The notes: a model not told the origin generated them from the sequence alone. 64,000 bases of DNA from Microbulbifer litoralis (GCF_023634065.1 NZ_JALKCV010000012.1:62001-126000); one strand, 5' to 3'; shown: positions 8,429 through 17,007, counted from the stretch's first letter. Numbers and translations are program-made.

Positions 8429-8521
8429 GTAGCCCGGATGAAGCGCAGCGGAATCCGGGATAGGATGCGGCTAGGCACCGGAATCCCGGATTCCGGCGCT
8501 ACGCGCCTCCATCCGGGCTAC
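8429..8521. repeat. Palindromic repeat, family A (REP-like), full copy
   Basis: A long inverted repeat starting GTAGCCCGGATGAAGCGCAG and ending CTCCATCCGGGCTAC, with GGAATCCGGG / CCCGGATTCC inner arms. The same element recurs at 10531, 12407, 15742, in the 18479-19378 array, and as halves at 30903 and 35206. It separates yheU from the convergent-side methyltransferase gene. Confidence 0.9.
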
Positions 8522-8532
8522 AGGCTCACTGC

Positions 8533-9462
8533 CTACTGCTCACTGGCCGCGGGTTTGCGGAAACGCAGCGTCATACGGTCGCTCTCGCCGATGGCCAGGT
8601 ACTTCTCCCGGTCCTTGTCTTTCAGTGCCAGGGTCGGCGGCAGGGTCCAGACGCCTTTGGGGTGATCGGCAGTGTCTTTCGGGTTGGCATTGATCTCACT
8701 GCTCTCCTCCAGCTCAAAGCCAGCCTTCTTCGCCACCTCGATCACATGGTCCTGGGTCACGTAGCCGCTCTCGATCATTACCTCGCGACTGGTGCCGGGC
8801 TTGGCGCGGTGCTCAACGACACCCAGCACACCGCCGGGCTTGAGGGCAGCGAAAAACTGATTGAACGCCTTCTGCTCGTTGTCGCCACGCATCCAGTTGT
8901 GCACATTGCGGAAAGTGACCACTGCATCGGCGCTACCGTCCGGGGCCACCTTCACGCCCGAGGCCGGGTCGAACTCGGTCAGGGTCACCTTGCCGTAGCT
9001 CTCCCGGTCGGCCGCCATCTTCTCCTTGAAGTTTTTCAGCGAGCGCTGGTAGTACTCCGCCTCGCTGTCCGCCGGAAAGTGCGCCGCGTAGAAAGTGCCC
9101 TGTTCTTTCAGGTAAGGCGCCAGGATCTCGGTGTACCAACCGCCGCCGGGGGCGATCTCCACCACCGCCATACCCGGCTCGATGCCGAGAAACTCGAGCG
9201 TCTCCGCCGGGTGGCGGTACTGATCCCGCTTCGCGTAGTCCGCGGTGCGTTGCGGCCCGGCAATTACCGATTGCAGGTCCACAGCCTCGCCAGCGGCCGC
9301 GGCATCCCCAGCGGTATCCCCCGCTGCATCCTGGACGGCCCCTTCGGTGACGTCGCTCCCCGTTTCGGCCGCGGTGTCCTTGGCAACATCGCCCTCCTGC
9401 GGGGAGCAGGCGGCCAGGGTGGTCGTACAGGCCAGTGCGGCCAACAGTTGTCTGATATTCAT
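8533..9462 (-). CDS. Lipoprotein with a class I SAM-methyltransferase domain
   Basis: Predicted exported lipoprotein of 309 residues. The N-terminus has a short hydrophobic stretch ending in a lipobox with Cys19 (TTLAACS). An Ala/Asp/Thr-rich low-complexity linker (about residues 20-65) follows. The main domain shows SAM motif I, VVEIAPGGGWYTEIL, and later DAVVTFRNVHNWM and LKPGGVLGVVEHRA, as in predicted methyltransferases of the COG4798 type. A periplasmic SAM-binding protein is puzzling; the family is widespread and annotated as methyltransferase-like, but I know of no proven reaction. The start at 9462 is supported by AGGAGG upstream. Confidence 0.88.
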   Translation of the reverse strand: MNIRQLLAALACTTTLAACSPQEGDVAKDTAAETGSDVTEGAVQDAAGDTAGDAAAAGEAVDLQSVIAGPQRTADYAKRDQYRHPAETLEFLGIEPGMAVVEIAPGGGWYTEILAPYLKEQGTFYAAHFPADSEAEYYQRSLKNFKEKMAADRESYGKVTLTEFDPASGVKVAPDGSADAVVTFRNVHNWMRGDNEQKAFNQFFAALKPGGVLGVVEHRAKPGTSREVMIESGYVTQDHVIEVAKKAGFELEESSEINANPKDTADHPKGVWTLPPTLALKDKDREKYLAIGESDRMTLRFRKPAASEQ

Positions 9463-9484
9463 TCTTCTTTCCTCCTGTGAGTTT

Positions 9485-9787
9485 TTATTGGTCCAATCTG
9501 GATTCAACGCTGTCGATCTTATCCTGTAAAGACTGTTCGCGATCGGTGCGAGTTCCCAATTTCAGGCTGGTACTGATACGCGGCGCCCCCAGGGCATGCA
9601 CCCGTTCATGGCAACGCTTCACCGCCGCCATCACCGCATCCCACTCGCCCTCGATATTGGTGCCGTAGGCGTGCATGTGATGCGACAGCCCCGCCTCTTC
9701 CAACACTTTCTGGCACTCGGCGATATATTCGCCAACCGAGACTCCGGCGCCGATGGGAATGACACACAGATCGGCATGGACTTTCAT
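9485..9787 (-). CDS. Thiamine-binding family protein (MTH1187/YkoF type)
   Basis: Small ferredoxin-like-fold protein of 100 residues in the MTH1187 (PF01910) family, whose members bind thiamine or related ligands. Conserved segments are ADLCVIPIGAGVSVGEYI, HHMHAYGTNIEGEWDAVM and VHALGAPRISTSLKLGTRTDR. It has no signal peptide. It lies 22 bp upstream of the lipoprotein-methyltransferase start in the same direction, so the two may be co-transcribed. It is divergent from the ACT-domain gene. Confidence 0.9.
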   Translation of the reverse strand: MKVHADLCVIPIGAGVSVGEYIAECQKVLEEAGLSHHMHAYGTNIEGEWDAVMAAVKRCHERVHALGAPRISTSLKLGTRTDREQSLQDKIDSVESRLDQ

Positions 9788-9910
9788 GATCGGACCTCCC
9801 GACGTTATCCGGTTGGCGGCGCCCCGTCAGCCTTGCGCGGCTGTTATCAGGCGGGCCGCCAGTGGCTACAATGCAGTGTAACCGCGACTTCCGCAGCAAA
9901 GGAACACTCA

Positions 9911-10441
9911 ATGCAACAGCACCTCGTAATCTCCCTGATCAGCGACGACAAGCCCGGCGTGGTGGAAAGGCTCTCCGCCGTGGTGGCCGAAAACGGCGGC
10001 AACTGGGAAGACAGCCGCATGGCGCATTTCGCCGGCAAGTTCGCCGGCATACTGCGGGTCAGCGTTGCCGGCGAGGCCGCCCAGGGGCTCAGGGACGCAC
10101 TGTCGGCGCTGGCAGCCGAGGGCTACAAACTCCAGGTCGAGGACACCAGCACCCTGGCCGCCGGCCCGCAACAGACCATCCGCCTCAAGCTGGTGGGCAA
10201 CGACCGCCCCGGCATCGTGCGCGAAATCTCCCGCGCACTGGCCGCGCGCCAGTTGAACATGGAGCAGCTGGAAACCGGTTACGACAGCACCCCCTGGAGC
10301 GGCGAGCCTCTGTTTACCGCTGAGTGCACCATCAGCGTGGCCGAGGATATGGACCTGGACGGCCTGCGCGACGAACTGGACGAAATCGCCGACGAACTGG
10401 GCGTGGAAATCGACTGCGAAGAGGTCACCGCTACGCTGTAA
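9911..10441 (+). CDS. gcvR: Glycine cleavage system regulator GcvR-like (two ACT domains)
   Basis: Protein of 176 residues with two ACT domains: residues 3-70 (LVISLISDDKPGVVERLS) and 90-170 (IRLKLVGNDRPGIVREIS). This matches GcvR, which binds glycine and restrains GcvA in E. coli. No gcv genes are in the window, so the target is inferred from the family. The ATG at 9911 follows AAAGGA by a proper spacing; a longer upstream frame overlaps the neighbour and has no sensible sequence. The repeat composite at 10460 follows its stop codon. Confidence 0.88.
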   Translation: MQQHLVISLISDDKPGVVERLSAVVAENGGNWEDSRMAHFAGKFAGILRVSVAGEAAQGLRDALSALAAEGYKLQVEDTSTLAAGPQQTIRLKLVGNDRPGIVREISRALAARQLNMEQLETGYDSTPWSGEPLFTAECTISVAEDMDLDGLRDELDEIADELGVEIDCEEVTATL

Positions 10442-10459
10442 CCCCCGCCCCGATATCCC

Positions 10460-10718
10460 GTAGGAGCCTGCCCCGCAGGCGAAAAGGCTGGCCAATCGCC
10501 TGTAACGCCGGCCCCCAAACACAACCCACAGTAGCCCGGATGAAGCGCAGCGGAATCCGGGAACAGGCGCCCCCCTAACCCCGGATTCCGGCGCTGCGCG
10601 CCTTCATCCGGGCTACGCCCGTGCCACCACAAATATTCGCCTGCGTAGCCCGGATGAAGCGCAGCGGAATCCGGGTGCGCACACGCCCGTCCCTTTCGCC
10701 TGCAGGGCAGGCTCCTAC
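10460..10718. repeat. Nested palindromic composite (25-bp outer inverted repeat enclosing family A elements)
   Basis: The ends are inverted copies of a 25-base arm (GTAGGAGCCTGCCCCGCAGG and onward), 24 of 25 positions matching between 10460-10484 and 10694-10718. Inside are one full family A palindrome (10531-10616) and one family A half (10645-10675). The outer arm is itself a hairpin type often seen as a REP family. The remaining ~140 bases to the sigma factor gene hold its presumed promoter; no clear -35/-10 pair was identified. Confidence 0.85.
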
Positions 10719-10860
10719 ATTGTGGCGAAACTATCACCACCATTGAAACCATAAAAAATTATTATGCCGCACAAAGCCGTCATATTCCGTCTGTACCCTA
10801 AAGCGCGCGGAAAAATATCAAAGCCGTGACAAAAAAATGACAGCGGGGTACGGGGACCCA

Positions 10861-11388
10861 ATGGAAAAACTGACCGCCGAACGCGAGCGAATCATCGAGG
10901 AACTCGCGTCGGAAAAGCCCAGGCTGATGAACTATATCCGCAGGCGCGCGCGCAACGTATCGGAGACAGAAGATATCTACCAGGAGGCGATGGCCCGCCT
11001 GGCCCGGCAACTGCAAACCGGTGAACTGCCGGCCAACCCGGCCGGCTACCTGTACCGCATCGCCACCAATATCATCAACGACAATATGCGCCGCCGGCAG
11101 GAGCCGATGGAATCGGTGGACGAACTGGCCGACAGCCTCAGCTGCGAACAACCGCAACCGGACCAGCAACTGAACGACCAGCAATGCCTGGCGCTGTTTG
11201 TAAAGCAACTGAACGAACTGCCAACAACCACCAGGAACATCATCATCATGAGAAAGCTGGACGGCAAAACCAATGTGGAGATCGCCCGACACCTGGGGCT
11301 GTCCGCCAAAGCGGTGGAAAAACAGCTCAACCGGGCCCTCAAAGCCATCGAATCGAAAATGGCCCGCTACCTGGAACCCCGGGCCTGA
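10861..11388 (+). CDS. ECF RNA polymerase sigma factor (FecI-like)
   Basis: Extracytoplasmic-function sigma factor of 175 residues. Region 2 is seen in RARNVSETEDIYQEAMARLARQ and GYLYRIATNIINDNMRRR; region 4 in IIIMRKLDGKTNVEIARHLG and LSAKAVEKQLNRALKAIE, the helix-turn-helix that reads the -35 element. It is followed 26 bp later by a FecR-type anti-sigma factor, the arrangement of iron/heme/carbohydrate surface-signalling systems. The start at 10861 is chosen because GGGG(T)ACGGGGA precedes it; an in-frame ATG at 10837 has no ribosome-binding site. Its likely targets are discussed with the shared promoter-like motif. Confidence 0.93.
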   Translation: MEKLTAERERIIEELASEKPRLMNYIRRRARNVSETEDIYQEAMARLARQLQTGELPANPAGYLYRIATNIINDNMRRRQEPMESVDELADSLSCEQPQPDQQLNDQQCLALFVKQLNELPTTTRNIIIMRKLDGKTNVEIARHLGLSAKAVEKQLNRALKAIESKMARYLEPRA

Positions 11389-11414
11389 CCAAGTTCCCTG
11401 CAGACAAACCGACA

Positions 11415-12410
11415 ATGACGATGAACACAGAACTTCCACTCAGCGCAAAAGAAATAGAGAAGATCTATGACTGGACCGTGCACGGCGGCGCGGAGAGAGC
11501 CGGTACCGGCACCCGCGAGCGCTACGAAAACTGGCTGCGGGAGAAGCCGGCCAGGATACGCAAGGCCCGGGAAGTGGAGAACATCTGGAACCACCCGGAT
11601 TTCGAGAAGGCCGTGCGGCTGGTGGGCAGCAATACCAGTATCGAAGCGGCGCCGGTACAGCCGCAAACCGGCCAACTCCGGTGGTCCCTGGCCGCGGCGG
11701 CGACAGTGCTGGTCGCCCTGTCGATAACATTCATACAGCAACCGCTCCAGCCCAGCGACAACGACACCAATCGCGTCTACGCCACCGAGAGCCAGCAGAC
11801 CAGCCGCACGGCCCTGGCCGACGGCAGCACCCTGGACCTCAGCGCCCGCTCGCGGGTATCGGTGAATTTCAGCGGGCGCGAACGCCGCATCCGGCTCTAC
11901 GACGGCGAGGCCCGGTTCACCGTCGCCAGGGACAAACAGCGGCCCTTCGTGGTGGAATCCCGCCATGCCTCCATGAAAGCACTGGGCACCGTCTTCAATG
12001 TGGACCAGCGGGACGGCATCACCGAGCTCACCGTGCTCGAAGGTACCGTTGCCGTCCACCCGCTGGAACAACCGGGCCGCGAACTGCAGATCACCGCCGG
12101 CGAGCGCCTGCGTGTTTCCAGCAACGCCCTGGGCACCGTGCAGAAATTCAACCTGGCCGCCTACAGGAGCTGGCTGGAGGGGCTGGTCCAGGTGGAGGAT
12201 ATGCGCCTGGAGGAATTGCTGGCGGAATTCAACCGCTACTCCGCCAAACCCCTGGTCGCCGGCGACCACCAGACCCGCAACCTGCGCGTCAGCGGCACCT
12301 TCGACCTGAACAGGATAAAAACCAACCTGCAGATCCTCGCCACCCTGCACGGCCTGGAGATTTCCGAATCCGGCGAAGAAATCGTCCTGCGCAGCAACCG
12401 CAACCGGTAG
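11415..12410 (+). CDS. FecR-type anti-sigma factor
   Basis: Inner-membrane regulator of 331 residues. The cytoplasmic N-terminal part (LSAKEIEKIYDWTVH, RYENWLREKP) is the anti-sigma domain. One membrane helix spans about residues 90-107. The periplasmic FecR domain follows (TALADGSTLDLSARSRVSV, RRIRLYDGEARFTV, GTVFNV). The C-terminal part (VQVEDMRLEELLAEFNRYS to SGTFDL) resembles the STN-like tail that contacts the receptor's signalling domain. Two ATGs (11415 and 11421) are equally plausible. The TAG stop lies inside a family A repeat, which may have trimmed or replaced the natural 3' end. The gene converges on the STN receptor gene. Confidence 0.92.
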   Translation: MTMNTELPLSAKEIEKIYDWTVHGGAERAGTGTRERYENWLREKPARIRKAREVENIWNHPDFEKAVRLVGSNTSIEAAPVQPQTGQLRWSLAAAATVLVALSITFIQQPLQPSDNDTNRVYATESQQTSRTALADGSTLDLSARSRVSVNFSGRERRIRLYDGEARFTVARDKQRPFVVESRHASMKALGTVFNVDQRDGITELTVLEGTVAVHPLEQPGRELQITAGERLRVSSNALGTVQKFNLAAYRSWLEGLVQVEDMRLEELLAEFNRYSAKPLVAGDHQTRNLRVSGTFDLNRIKTNLQILATLHGLEISESGEEIVLRSNRNR

Positions 12411-12492
12411 CCCGGATGAAGCGCAGCGGAATCCGGGAACAGGCGGCCCCCCAACCCCGGATTCCGGCGCTGCGCGCCTTCATCCGGGCTAC
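12407..12492. repeat. Palindromic repeat, family A, overlapping the fecR stop codon
   Basis: Full family A palindrome from GTAGCCCGGATGAAGCGCAG to CCTTCATCCGGGCTAC. Its second to fourth bases (TAG, 12408-12410) are the stop codon of the FecR-type gene. It lies between two convergent genes. Confidence 0.9.
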
Positions 12493-12534
12493 ATCCGTGC
12501 CGCCATAGGTATTCGCCTGCATGCGGCTCCCGCA

Positions 12535-15300
12535 TCAAAAATCCACCGCCACCCGCAACTGGTATCGCCGCCCCTCCCGGTAATCCAGAAACGTCTTGCC
12601 ACCCTGGTCGTAGTGCCGCGCGCTGTCCAGCAGGTTCTCGACGGAAAAGGTCCCGTGCATACCGGCAAACAATGGCGTATTGAATGCCAGCGACAGGCTG
12701 TCGTACGGATCGCGGTAGACATCCGGCACGCCGTAGCTATTGCTGACGATATACAGCTCCCGCCCCGAGCGCTTGTACAACAGGGACACACTGCGATCGC
12801 TGTCCAGGTGCCGGTACTGTAACTGCAGGCTGCCCAGGTACGCCGGCTGCCCCTGCAGGGGCCGGGTCTCGGCCTCGCGTCGCAGGTCGGGGGGGATATC
12901 CACTTGCGAGTGCATGCCCGCGTAACTGGACTGCAGCTCCAGCTTGTGGGAATCGGCAAACACCCGTGCGAAATCCAGCTCCAGCTCGTAGCCGTACAGG
13001 CTTGCCGAGTCCGAGTTCAGGTAGCTGTAGATATTGAAGGCCCGGTTGTTGGATATCACCGGATCGAAAAACACACCCTCGATGGCGTTGTCGATGGTCT
13101 TGTAAAAACCGAGCAGCTTTGTATCCAGGCCCAGCTCGTCATCGCTGAACTGCCAGCGCAGATCCCAGTTCTGCGCCTCCGCCAGTTCCAGGTTGGGATT
13201 GCCGGTCACCTCGATGCGCAGGTCGGTATCCTCATAGCGCCGCGGCATCAGTTCATTGATTCCGGGCCACACCACCGTCTCGCTGTAGCCCAGGCGCAAC
13301 TTGTGCCGCGGCGAGGGCTCGAGCCCCAGCGCCGCCGAGTAGAGATCCCGGCGGCCATCCAACAGCGACACCCGGCCCTGCGGCTGCCTGTCCCAGGCAT
13401 CGGCCTCCACACGGTCGCCCTCGCGTCGCATGCCCAGCAAAAATTGCCAGCGTTCGCCGTAGCGGGCGTCCGCCAGCAGGTAGCTGGCCCGATTGCGGTG
13501 TTCGGCCGCGTAGAAATCGCCATCCAGCTCCGGCGGGCTCAGCGTGAACTTCATATCGTTGTCCAGCAGGAAACCGTCGGATCCCGGCGCGCCGATAATG
13601 GTCTCCGGCGTCAGGATGCCGGCGGGATTGTTCCGCTGCCGCAGCTCCCAGCTGGCATCGAGCGTCCCCTTGGCGATGAAAGTATATTCCAGCAGGTAGC
13701 CATCCTGCTGCGCGTCCAGTATGTCCGTGCCGGCTTTCAGGTCCACAGACCAGTCGTCCCGGAACCATTGATAGGAAGCGCTGACACCGGCACTCAGCGT
13801 CTCCTCACCCATATCCTCCCAGGCCACGCGAAAATTGTTGTAGCCGGGCTGGAACAGGTAGGAATAGGAAACACCGTTGCGGGCGTAGCGGTAGCTGACG
13901 TCGTAGGGGCGGGTATAGCGGGAGCGCGCAGAAGTCAGGTGCCAGTTTATGGCGATACTCTCTTCGGGGCCGACGAAGTGGCTGCCGTAAAACTGGCCCA
14001 GCGCCATCTGTTTTTCCGTCCAGTTGGACAGGCTGCGCAGGCTGTCCTCGCCATCGTATTCGCCGGAACGGTTGCGCTCGCGGGTCTCTATCTGCTCGGC
14101 GCGGTTGACGCTCTGCCGCAGCAGCAGGAAATTCGCCCCCAGGTGATGCCGCTCATCCAGCCCGTAGCCCAGCGCCAGCAGCCCGTTCAGGTTGATGATG
14201 TTGTCCAGGCGCCGGTGGCTGGCGTCCTCGGTGGCGAAAACGCTGCTCCCTTCCCCACCCTCCTGCTCCGGCGAGAGGGAGAAACGGTTCAATACCTGGG
14301 AAAACAACGACCGCTGGCGCCACTCGTTGCGGTAGCCCAGGGAACCGGTCACGCCCCAACTGTGCCGCCCCCGCTGCCAGGAGCGGCCGCCGCTCAGGTT
14401 GAAGAGACCATCCGCGCCCGCCTCGCCGAAATACAGGCCGTAATCGCGCGGGATCACCTCCCCCGCCGCCTCCCGCTGCGCCTCCGGCCAATCGTCCGGG
14501 CTGCCCAGGTGGGCGCTTTCCCCGATCAACCGGGGCAAGGCGCGGCCGCCGTCGTCATAGCCCAGCCAGTCGCGCTCGCCGGTATAGCCACGCAGCACCT
14601 TCTCCCCGGTGGTACCACTGCGGTAGCCGCCGCCGGATACCAGCGTCAGCGAGGTCTCCTCGGGAATGCGCCGCGTCTCGATATTCACCACCCCGGCACT
14701 GGCATTGCCCGGCGCATCGGCGAACACCGACTTGCGCAGGTCCACCTGGTTGAGGATATTCACCGGGAACACATCCATCGGCACCCGCTGGCCGGAGGGT
14801 TCCAGACTGGGAATGGCGGCGCCGTTCAGGCGCACCGACTGGTAGCGGCCCTTCATGCCGCGAATCACCGCGTAGCGTTCCTGCTCCATCTTTACGCCGG
14901 AGATCAGTTCCAGCGCCGAGGCCAGGTCGGTAATGCCGAGGGAATGGATACGGTCGAAATCCAGCGCCGCATCGGCGCCGCCCTTGTAACGGCCATAGCG
15001 GTTGCCACTGCCGCTGGTGGGCTGCCCTTCAAAGGCGCTGGCCTCCACCACGACCTCGGCAATCGATGGCCTCGCCACCGGTGCGGCAGGTGCCTGCCGG
15101 CCCTCCGGCCCGGCCCGGAAAACCACCAGCGTATCGCCGATCAACTGGTAATCCAGCCCCAGCGGCCCCAGCAGGTTCCGGGCGCGCTCCTCCAGCGGCC
15201 CGCACCCCGGCGGGGCCACCACCTTCTTGTTGCGCACCAGTGCCGGGTTGGTTACCAGGCGGTACCCGGATGACTGCGCCAACGTGTAAAGCGCGGACAT
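12535..15300 (-). CDS. TonB-dependent receptor with N-terminal STN signalling domain
   Basis: Outer-membrane receptor of at least 921 residues. The start at 15300 falls inside the STN domain (SALYTLAQSSGYRLV to LIGDTLVVFRAG), so the real protein is longer. The frame continues upstream through a plausible signal peptide (LRPLALCGRFLWPFAALPAL), but there is no ATG, GTG or TTG. A CTG at 15414 has GGAG six bases before it and is the best start candidate. The plug domain includes [17 protein letters not shown] and PMDVFPVNILNQVDLRKS. The beta barrel ends in a terminal Phe (QLRVAVDF). Plug and C-terminal segments are paralogous to the receptor at 24068-27382. The STN domain plus nearby sigma/anti-sigma genes suggest Fec-like signalling. 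Confidence 0.92.
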   Translation of the reverse strand: MSALYTLAQSSGYRLVTNPALVRNKKVVAPPGCGPLEERARNLLGPLGLDYQLIGDTLVVFRAGPEGRQAPAAPVARPSIAEVVVEASAFEGQPTSGSGNRYGRYKGGADAALDFDRIHSLGITDLASALELISGVKMEQERYAVIRGMKGRYQSVRLNGAAIPSLEPSGQRVPMDVFPVNILNQVDLRKSVFADAPGNASAGVVNIETRRIPEETSLTLVSGGGYRSGTTGEKVLRGYTGERDWLGYDDGGRALPRLIGESAHLGSPDDWPEAQREAAGEVIPRDYGLYFGEAGADGLFNLSGGRSWQRGRHSWGVTGSLGYRNEWRQRSLFSQVLNRFSLSPEQEGGEGSSVFATEDASHRRLDNIINLNGLLALGYGLDERHHLGANFLLLRQSVNRAEQIETRERNRSGEYDGEDSLRSLSNWTEKQMALGQFYGSHFVGPEESIAINWHLTSARSRYTRPYDVSYRYARNGVSYSYLFQPGYNNFRVAWEDMGEETLSAGVSASYQWFRDDWSVDLKAGTDILDAQQDGYLLEYTFIAKGTLDASWELRQRNNPAGILTPETIIGAPGSDGFLLDNDMKFTLSPPELDGDFYAAEHRNRASYLLADARYGERWQFLLGMRREGDRVEADAWDRQPQGRVSLLDGRRDLYSAALGLEPSPRHKLRLGYSETVVWPGINELMPRRYEDTDLRIEVTGNPNLELAEAQNWDLRWQFSDDELGLDTKLLGFYKTIDNAIEGVFFDPVISNNRAFNIYSYLNSDSASLYGYELELDFARVFADSHKLELQSSYAGMHSQVDIPPDLRREAETRPLQGQPAYLGSLQLQYRHLDSDRSVSLLYKRSGRELYIVSNSYGVPDVYRDPYDSLSLAFNTPLFAGMHGTFSVENLLDSARHYDQGGKTFLDYREGRRYQLRVAVDF

Positions 15301-15414
15301 CAGGTTCTGCCCCGGCTCCGGCGCACAGGGCGAGGCAAGCGCCGGCAGGGCCGCGAAAGGCCACAGGAACCGGCCGCACAGGGCCAGAGGACGCAGTGCA
15401 GAGGGAATATCCAG
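15301..15414 (-). other. In-frame upstream extension of the STN receptor (signal peptide region)
   Basis: The 114 bases upstream of 15300 stay in frame and encode a basic, hydrophobic stretch followed by ALPALAS, then CAPEPGQNL leading directly into the STN domain. That is what a signal peptide would look like. The CTG at 15412-15414 is preceded by GGAG with a six-base gap. Other rare choices are ATT at 15408 and CTG at 15396. Confidence 0.6.
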
Positions 15415-15587
15415 AAGAGACTCCGGGAACCGCTTATTGGGAGAATTTTGGTTTACGGCATCCGGATGGTCGCAAACACATATTGCGAAAAAATGACAAG
15501 GGCGCAGTCCAGTTTATCAAGGGCCTCATAATTGTATTAACAGCTATCCAGAATCCTTAAGCCCTGTATTCACCTCGTATCGTAGAG

Positions 15588-15665
15588 TCGTCATTCCGGA
15601 CCCGATCCGGAATCCATGGTGCTGGGGGCACCTTCGCTGGATCCCGGATCGAGTCCGGGATGACG
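15588..15665. repeat. Palindromic repeat, family B (copy 1)
   Basis: An element with arms CGTCATTCCGGACCCGATCC and GGATCGAGTCCGGGATGACG around a short centre. Copies or parts recur at 27637-27760, three times in tandem at 32383-32690, at 36693-36815 in a diverged form, and at 59448-59480. Confidence 0.85.
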
Positions 15666-15741
15666 ACTGCGACGGCAGGTTTTGGTCAAAACAATTTTTC
15701 GACAATTAATAATTGGTACTTTAGAGCCAGCAAAGCAGCGC

Positions 15742-15834
15742 GTAGCCCGGATGGAGGCGCGCAGCGCCGGAATCCGGGATTATGGTGCCGGGGTGCACCC
15801 AATCCCGGATTGCGCTGCGCTCCATCCGGGCTAC
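15742..15834. repeat. Palindromic repeat, family A, isolated copy with array-type sequence
   Basis: Family A palindrome in the form GTAGCCCGGATGGAGGCGCG to CTCCATCCGGGCTAC. Unlike the copies near 8.4-12.4 kb it has the GGAGGCGCGCAGCG arm found in the 18.5-19.4 kb array, and its right flank (CTCGAACCCGGAAACTTGAG) resembles the array's inter-unit sequence. It may be a stray unit of that array. Confidence 0.85.
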
Positions 15835-15874
15835 TCCCGTCGACCCGGAAGCTCGAACCCGGAAACTTGAGAGA

Positions 15875-16459
15875 TCAGAGCTCGGTGCCCGGCGCTTCGG
15901 TATCCAGGTCGGTAAAGATCTGCACACCACTGAAGTTGTAGGTGCCGATGGGATCGATGCCCAGCACACAGCTCAGGGTCTGCAGCGGCTCATCGTTGAA
16001 CAGCACGGTGATCACCTTACTACCCTCATTCTTCCCAAAATCAACAACACCCTTGTAAGCACCCAACGGCGCCGGGCCACCATCCGGTGCTTCCAGGGAG
16101 GAAAAGTCAAGCTGACCATCATTCCATATAACCGCCTGCGAAATGGTGAAGCTTTGTAGTGTGCAGCTGGCAACACCATCGCCAGAAAACAATACCTCCG
16201 CTTCAATACCCTCAACCGGACCATTTTTATCCACACAGGTTGAGATAGATGCCTCTCCAGCAACATTGCGCTCTTCCTTCCGCTTAGTCAGCGGGCTTTC
16301 GAAGGTCAGATAACCCGACATGGTGCAAACCAGGCCGTCGACCTCCTGGGCCTGGGCGGCAGCCGCAGCAAACAGGGAGACACCGAGACAGGCGGCCACA
16401 AGGCCGAAAGCACGGAACAGGGATTTAACCGCACCTAAAACATCGACTAACTTATTCAT
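15875..16459 (-). CDS. Small secreted protein of unknown function (194 aa)
   Basis: Not recognised. A clear signal peptide (hydrophobic ACLGVSLFAAAAAQAQ) precedes a mature domain of about 150 residues that looks all-beta and holds four cysteines (VDGLVCTMSG, SISTCVDKNG, VASCTLQSF, QTLSCVLGI), enough for two disulfides. The start at 16459 has GGAG six bases upstream. About 195 bases upstream is a promoter-like sequence shared with the beta-helix gene at 17008-18228, so it is probably part of the same regulon. It lies between that gene and the STN receptor, all on the minus strand. Confidence 0.75.
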   Translation of the reverse strand: MNKLVDVLGAVKSLFRAFGLVAACLGVSLFAAAAAQAQEVDGLVCTMSGYLTFESPLTKRKEERNVAGEASISTCVDKNGPVEGIEAEVLFSGDGVASCTLQSFTISQAVIWNDGQLDFSSLEAPDGGPAPLGAYKGVVDFGKNEGSKVITVLFNDEPLQTLSCVLGIDPIGTYNFSGVQIFTDLDTEAPGTEL

Positions 16460-16653
16460 TACAAGCTCCACTCAATGGAATCGGATAATTTGAAATTGAT
16501 ACAAAAGGCAACATCAGACATACGCCCGCAAGGAACAGCATTTACGGACGGCCGGCATATTAACTGTCCAATATTGCAAAGGTATGCTCCATTAAAACCG
16601 ATTCGCTATCTAAAGCCGCCCGACAAATACAGTTAAAATATAAAAAACTGCCT

Positions 16654-16682
16654 ATAGACTCGAAAGCCAGTCGATCGCGACA
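16654..16682 (-). promoter_or_regulatory. Promoter-like motif upstream of the small secreted protein gene
   Basis: On the minus strand: TGTCGC (16677-16682), a 17-bp spacer, then GTCTAT (16654-16659) continuing AGGCAGTTTTTTATA. The same arrangement and the same trailing sequence occur before the 17008-18228 gene, where the spacer is 18 bp. Probably read by the ECF sigma factor of this locus (inference). Confidence 0.5.
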
Positions 16683-16716
16683 TTTATTTTCAGGAGAAAA
16701 ACGTAACCTGAGCAAT

Positions 16717-16741
16717 AAAAAAAGCGCAGACCAGGCTGCGC
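16717..16741 (-). terminator. Terminator-like hairpin (minus strand)
   Basis: Stem GCGCAG/CTGCGC with a 6-base loop, followed on the minus strand by seven T. It resembles the other two GCGCAG hairpins in this locus but has no obvious gene of its own; it may mark a vanished gene or be a backup for the next one. Confidence 0.6.
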
Positions 16742-16941
16742 ATAGAAATGGGGGAGCGGGCAATGCAAGCTTCCGCCAGCCGTAACTCCCCCGTCCGATC
16801 AGGAGAGCGCTCCAATACGAAGCGAGTCTTATCCTGGAGCACTACAGCCGACACTCGCACAGTGAAAGGAATTCACACTACCCGCCTAACTAAAGACGCA
16901 GTCACAATGCAATGGCGACAAAAACCTTTACTCCGGCATAC

Positions 16942-16967
16942 AAAAAAGCGCAGGCCAATGCCTGCGC
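16942..16967 (-). terminator. Terminator of the beta-helix protein gene
   Basis: Perfect 8-bp stem GCGCAGGC/GCCTGCGC with loop CAAT and a run of six T on the minus strand, about 40 bp after the stop codon of the 17008-18228 gene. Confidence 0.8.
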
Positions 16968-17007
16968 TCAATAAAGGCCGGAGTTTCCAGCTTATAGTCA
17001 GACCGTA

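Larger units (their letters stand above)
16460..17007. other. Intergenic region with a leader, a promoter-like motif and two terminator hairpins
   Basis: No gene is supported here. It holds the promoter-like motif of the small secreted gene (16654-16682), a first hairpin with an A-run (16717-16741) and a second (16942-16967). The 200 bases between the hairpins do not translate into anything resembling the neighbours. Confidence 0.6.

Noticed and set aside
12904..15273. 789-codon plus-strand open frame
   Set aside because: Shadow of the STN receptor gene; low-complexity composition and no motifs.
15588..15665. Rho-independent terminator for a neighbouring gene
   Set aside because: The hairpin is a family B repeat found in many unrelated positions and lacks a T-run.
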